Of a DNA stretch of 36,108 nt, positions 32,517 through 36,108 are shown piece by piece (position 1 is the stretch's first letter; each line of letters opens with the position of its first letter). Below the pieces are notes generated by a model. That model was not told where the DNA came from. It made no database searches and saw only the letters and a list, made by a program, of their open reading frames with translations. The DNA comes from Candidatus Thermoplasmatota archaeon (GTDB lineage: Archaea; Thermoplasmatota; Thermoplasmata; UBA10834), in assembly GCA_018814355.1 (NCBI GenBank), contig JAHIZT010000080.1, positions 1 to 36,108 of the forward strand, written 5' to 3'. The position numbers were made by a program, and so were the translations under genes.

Positions 32517-35279
32517 ATGACGATGGCGCGTCTCGTGGTCTCTCAGAACGAGCGCTTGCTGCTACATCTCTCGGACCTCGACAGATTCAGGGATGATGCC
32601 GAAGTCCCCATGGCTGCGAGCCAGGAGGGGATCGCTCAGAGGCTTCAGATACAGGTGCACAACGCATCGAGGGCGTTGTCGTCCCTTCAGAGCGAGGGGC
32701 TGGTGACCGATAGGCTCGCTCATGTCCGCGGCGCTCCGAGGAGACGGAGAGCATACTTCTTGACTGAGAATGGCAGGCAGGTCGCTCAGGCCATTCGTGC
32801 GGATGTCTCGAAGCGGTCGGTGGTGTTGGAGCATGATGGAAAGGTTCAGGAGCTCCCGCTCGAGGAGGCTATTAGACGAGCATCCTCTCTCGCCGGGATG
32901 ACCCCCAGCCTCACTGAAATGATAGATCTAGCCCGGTCGAACGATGTGCTCGTTTTGGAGAACCTGAAGAGACCGCGTGATGCTCCATCATCGTCGGAGT
33001 TCATAGTCAGGGCGCACGGAAGGCCTAGGGTGGAATCCTTCTTCGGCCGGGAGGCTGAACGAGAAACCATCTCGAACGCCCTCGCGGGAAAGGACACATG
33101 GGTCATCCTGATCTGGGGCATGCCGGGGATAGGAAAGAGCACGCTGGCGTCGAAGCTGTTCGATGAGCTGTCCGGGAAGAGATCGATGTTCTGGTACTCG
33201 TTCCGCGAATGGGACACTGAAGCGTCATTCGTCAGTGCGCTCATTGATTTCCTGACTGCTACTGGTAGGAACAACGTTGCAGCCGCCGCGAAGCGCGGTG
33301 GTCCAGTCACGGAGCTTTTCGTTCCTCTCGTGAACGACCTCTCAGGCGTTGAACTCATGCTCTTTCTGGACGATGTCCAGAAACCCATGAAGCAGTCGAT
33401 GGCGATCTTCCCTGTCCTCTTGGAGGCTGCTCGGACGGCCAGGACCAGTAAGCTGTTCCTCATGTCCCGCTCGACCCCTTCGTTCTTCTCCAAGACCGAT
33501 TCAGGAAACCTCGCGATCGAGCTTTCTGGCCTGGATAGGGACTCCGCATGGAAGATGGCCCAGAGCTTGAATGCCCACGACACCGTGCGCTTGATAGATG
33601 CGAGCCACGGCCATCCGCTGCTCATCAATCTGATGGCCAGAGGCACTGTCGGAGAGTCGAAGGGCGATGTTGCGAGCTTCATCGAGCGCGAAGTCTACTC
33701 GACCATCTCAGACCAGGAGCGTGGCGTCCTTGAGCTCCTCTCGATCTTCAGGCACCCAGTCCCGCTCGAGGCTATCGACAAAGTCGATTACACAGTCTTG
33801 TCTGGGCTGAGGCAGCGCGCCCTCCTGATGGAACAAGAGGACGGGATATGGACTCACGACCTTCTGAGAGAGTTCTTCTCGTCGAGGCCGACTGCGGCTG
33901 CAAAGGCGATCTTGCATCGCAGGGCAGCCACGTACTGCGAAGGTCGGCACGATATCGAGTGGAGGCTCGAGACTCTTTACCACTCCGTTGAGGCGGGCGA
34001 CTGGGAATTTGCACGGTTGATATCACTATCGAACGCTCAGGAGCTCGCGAAGGAGTTCCCAGAGGAGACGCTTTCGCTCGTCTCCAGGATTCCGCGGGGC
34101 TCGAGCACTCCAAGAGATTATGCTGAATTGCTCTTTATGCGCGGCCAGCTGCAAGAGTCCCTAGGACATGCTGACCAGGCGCTCGTTGATTTCGAGGAGA
34201 GCCTTTCTCTCCTTTCGGCAGAGGGCGATGCCGACAAGAGGGCGCTCGTCCTAGAAACGGTCGCCAAGCTGCAGTCGCAGGTTGAGCGATTGTTTGAGTC
34301 TCTTTCCGCACACGAGAAAGCCCTGCGCCTCTACGAGGGATCAGGCGACAAGGAGGGGCAGGCGCGTGAGTGGATGAACATAGGCGGCGTGTATCGCAAG
34401 AGAGGGGACTACCCAAAGGCTAGGGATGCGTATTCAAAGGCCTTGTCGCTCGCTACTATGGAAGAGGACAGGCCCGCCCAGGCGGCTTGCATGAACAACC
34501 TCGCCATGCTCGATTGGGACGAGGGGAGGCTCAGGGACGCCGAGATGAGGCTCAAGGAATCGGTCAAGCTGGCCCATGCCGTAAGAGACCACGCAGGCGA
34601 GGCAAGGAGCCTGGAGAATCTGGCGGAACTGTACAGGGTGCAACTCAAGCTCGGAGACACGACGAACCTGCTGCTCGAATCATCTGAGGCCTTCAGACGA
34701 GCTGGGGAGATAGTTGAGTTCAAGAGGCTCCAGGCAGCCTGTGCGGCGTCACTGGGCGAACAGGGGAGATACTCTGAGGGCATTGCGCTCTGCTCTAGGG
34801 TCTTGGAGAGGCCGGAGTTGAAGCGTCGCAAAGGCCTTTTCCAGAAATCCCCAAGACACGACAAGGGAGACGTCGCGCTCTCTGGAACGTTAATCGACCT
34901 CATGCGCGGATCGGGAAACCTGAAAGGGGCTCAGAGGGAGCTCGCCAGGTACACTTCTATGGCGGACGAATTGGGCGATTCAAATGCTGTTGCCAAGGGG
35001 AAGTTGCTTCGAGCTCTGGTGCATGAGGATTCGGGCGACCTTGACTCTGCAGCACATTCGTTGGGCGAGGCGGAGGTTCTTCTCCGGGCGACTGGTAACA
35101 GCGAGGGCCTGATCGCGGTTCATATGAGACGGGGCACAGTGGAAGAGAAGAGAGGGAATGATCCCGAGGCCGCGAATCACTACCAAGAGGCAGCTCGCCA
35201 CGCCGAAACCGTCAACAACAATTATGCGCTCGAGCTCGCGCTCGAGAATCTGGATTCTGTGAAGAAGCGACCAACTTGA
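32517..35279 (+). CDS. STAND-type regulator: winged helix, P-loop ATPase and TPR repeats
   Basis: The 920-residue protein has an N-terminal winged helix (about 10-90: EGIAQRLQIQVHNASRAL is the recognition region), then a linker, then a STAND-type NTPase module (about 175-450) entered by FFGREAER. Walker A GMPGIGKST is at 201-209 and Walker B LMLFLDDVQ near 278-286. A second winged-helix-like region follows (about 395-460), and the rest (about 470-915) is built of TPR-like repeats (ARDAYSKALSLA, DAEMRLKESVKLA). STAND proteins are ATP-driven switches that assemble when the repeat domain senses a signal. With a DNA-binding N-terminus it is probably a transcription regulator; the signal and targets are unknown. 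Confidence 0.85.
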   Translation: MTMARLVVSQNERLLLHLSDLDRFRDDAEVPMAASQEGIAQRLQIQVHNASRALSSLQSEGLVTDRLAHVRGAPRRRRAYFLTENGRQVAQAIRADVSKRSVVLEHDGKVQELPLEEAIRRASSLAGMTPSLTEMIDLARSNDVLVLENLKRPRDAPSSSEFIVRAHGRPRVESFFGREAERETISNALAGKDTWVILIWGMPGIGKSTLASKLFDELSGKRSMFWYSFREWDTEASFVSALIDFLTATGRNNVAAAAKRGGPVTELFVPLVNDLSGVELMLFLDDVQKPMKQSMAIFPVLLEAARTARTSKLFLMSRSTPSFFSKTDSGNLAIELSGLDRDSAWKMAQSLNAHDTVRLIDASHGHPLLINLMARGTVGESKGDVASFIEREVYSTISDQERGVLELLSIFRHPVPLEAIDKVDYTVLSGLRQRALLMEQEDGIWTHDLLREFFSSRPTAAAKAILHRRAATYCEGRHDIEWRLETLYHSVEAGDWEFARLISLSNAQELAKEFPEETLSLVSRIPRGSSTPRDYAELLFMRGQLQESLGHADQALVDFEESLSLLSAEGDADKRALVLETVAKLQSQVERLFESLSAHEKALRLYEGSGDKEGQAREWMNIGGVYRKRGDYPKARDAYSKALSLATMEEDRPAQAACMNNLAMLDWDEGRLRDAEMRLKESVKLAHAVRDHAGEARSLENLAELYRVQLKLGDTTNLLLESSEAFRRAGEIVEFKRLQAACAASLGEQGRYSEGIALCSRVLERPELKRRKGLFQKSPRHDKGDVALSGTLIDLMRGSGNLKGAQRELARYTSMADELGDSNAVAKGKLLRALVHEDSGDLDSAAHSLGEAEVLLRATGNSEGLIAVHMRRGTVEEKRGNDPEAANHYQEAARHAETVNNNYALELALENLDSVKKRPT

Positions 35280-35309
35280 GTGCAGTACCCGGATTGGTGG
35301 TAAGGTCGA

Positions 35310-35330
35310 GACGCCCTTGACTAGGGCGTC
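35310..35330 (+). terminator. Hairpin after the STAND regulator gene
   Basis: GACGCCCT and AGGGCGTC form a perfect 8-bp stem with a TGACT loop, 30 bp after the stop codon. The T-run after it is weak (CTCTTTG), so termination is likely but not certain. Confidence 0.5.
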
Positions 35331-35431
35331 GACTCTTTGACTATGCGTGAGTGTGGACCGGACGAGCATTGGACTCGCTCGAGCCAGACATTTACCATTT
35401 CGGTTCAATCAAAGCGGAATTGCGCCAAGGC

Positions 35432-35468
35432 GTTCTCAAACCATATCTCGTTTTGCTTTCTTGAGAAC
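35432..35468. repeat. 8-bp inverted repeat
   Basis: GTTCTCAA (35432-35439) and TTGAGAAC (35461-35468) are exact inverted copies separated by 21 bp. It lies about 150 bp after the end of the agmatine deiminase gene and may be a transcript hairpin or a chance palindrome. Confidence 0.4.
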
Positions 35469-35617
35469 AGATTCACCAATGTCGTAGGAGGCTGTCTACA
35501 TGCTTTGTCGTACGGCTCTTATCCAATCGGAGAACGGTGTTCAGGCAGGCGTGGCGAGTTGAATCACCTTGGTCAACAAGTTGGGGGAATCCTGGCCGTC
35601 TCCCATTCGAATGAGTT

Positions 35618-36108
35618 CTAGTGCATCGAAAACCGTACCTGACCAGGGACCCGTGGTATCTGCTGAGTTATGCAGTGGATTTCTCCTCCGCCCACGCCGA
35701 TATACTCGGACCTTACTCCTACGACCTCGTGGTCCGGGAAGAGGCCTCCCAAGATCTCCAAAGCCGTCCTGTCAGTAGGTTCGCCAAACGTCGGAGCAAC
35801 AATCCCACCAGTCCCGATGTAGAAGTTCGTATAGCAGGGAGCGATTCTATTCCCAGCAATCTCTCTCAGCTTCGGCATCGGGAAGTCGATTATCTCAATT
35901 GAGCGCCCCCTGGCATCGCTCATCGTCTCCAATCGATCCCGGTTGTCTCTCATGATTGCATGGTTCGGGTCAGATTCATTCTCTGTCGAAGCTAGGACCA
36001 CCTTGGACGGACGAACGAAGGCGGCAATCCCATCGATGTGACCGTCTATCATGGATTTGTGTATTCCTTGTCTGAGCCAGAGTACCTTTCGCACTCCGAG
36101 GAATGATC
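35618..36108 (-). CDS. aguA: Agmatine deiminase, C-terminal part (cut by the right edge)
   Basis: Agmatine deiminase converts agmatine to N-carbamoylputrescine and ammonia in polyamine synthesis. The 163 codons present cover the end of the protein: DGHIDG with the catalytic histidine region, then TNFYIG and PTFGEPTD, LEILGGLFPDHEVVG, and near the C-terminus GGGEIHCITQQIP, whose cysteine is the nucleophile of the family. The frame is open to the window edge (codons before the internal GTG at 36094 read SFLG and align with the family), so the gene starts outside. It could also be a related peptidylarginine deiminase-type enzyme. Confidence 0.85.
   Translation of the reverse strand, partial: SFLGVRKVLWLRQGIHKSMIDGHIDGIAAFVRPSKVVLASTENESDPNHAIMRDNRDRLETMSDARGRSIEIIDFPMPKLREIAGNRIAPCYTNFYIGTGGIVAPTFGEPTDRTALEILGGLFPDHEVVGVRSEYIGVGGGEIHCITQQIPRVPGQVRFSMH

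Larger units (their letters stand above)
35280..35617. other. Gap between the STAND regulator and agmatine deiminase
   Basis: Both flanking genes end toward this 338-bp gap. I see no gene in it: the short open frames have poor codon use and no ribosome binding sites. It holds the hairpin at 35310-35330 and the inverted repeat at 35432-35468, and it is less G+C rich than the genes around it. Confidence 0.55.

Noticed and set aside
1-36108. CRISPR array or phage genes
   Set aside because: No regularly spaced direct repeats, cas genes, integrase or structural phage genes were seen.

Overview
The window is archaeal DNA. The evidence is an eL41 gene, two intron-containing tRNA genes (one with a perfect bulge-helix-bulge junction, one whose intron is a box C/D RNA), TATA/BRE promoters, a PAC2-family protein and archaeal-type Hdr and Hyp proteins. 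G+C is fairly high and third codon positions are G/C rich. Gene content fits a euryarchaeal lineage with anaerobic electron-bifurcating metabolism, perhaps Thermoplasmatota; that placement is inference. No methanogenesis marker such as mcr is present, so methanogenesis cannot be claimed.

Positions 1-9460 (minus strand) hold one long heterodisulfide-reductase-type operon. In transcription order it reads HdrA, HdrC, HdrB, MvhD, a double HdrA-HdrA fusion, an MvhD-HdrD fusion, and a small protein made of two tandem four-cysteine repeats. Neighbouring genes overlap or are a few bases apart. The set encodes two Hdr modules, each with its own MvhD-type [2Fe-2S] adaptor, but no hydrogenase or formate dehydrogenase subunits. 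The start of one more minus-strand gene lies at the left edge.

Positions 9733-14336 (minus) hold the [NiFe]-hydrogenase maturation genes hypB-hypF-hypC-hypA-hypD; hypE is missing. The maturation genes imply that a [NiFe]-hydrogenase, a plausible electron donor to the Hdr modules, is encoded elsewhere. Upstream of hypB lies a 0.5-kb gap with a possible 20-residue ORF, a perfect 13-bp inverted repeat and coding-like scraps.

Positions 14850-22364 are mixed: a secreted M6-type metalloprotease, a small zinc-ribbon membrane protein, a GNAT acetyltransferase, an RNA/translation cluster (tRNA-Arg(UCU) with two introns, eL41, tRNA-Trp(CCA) with a box C/D intron), a PAC2 protein, a class III aminotransferase and an IS transposase.

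Positions 22565-36108 carry a BtuFCD-type cobalamin ABC importer operon ending in a winged-helix regulator, a nitroreductase, a CorA-like transporter with an altered GMN motif, two ferredoxins, a SHOCT membrane protein, a cysteine-desulfurase-like class V aminotransferase, an unknown cell-surface protein, a large HTH-ATPase-TPR regulator of the STAND type, and the C-terminal part of an agmatine deiminase running off the right edge. Several first or single genes appear leaderless (TATA box about 22-29 nt before the start codon), while genes inside operons have GGAGG-type ribosome binding sites.
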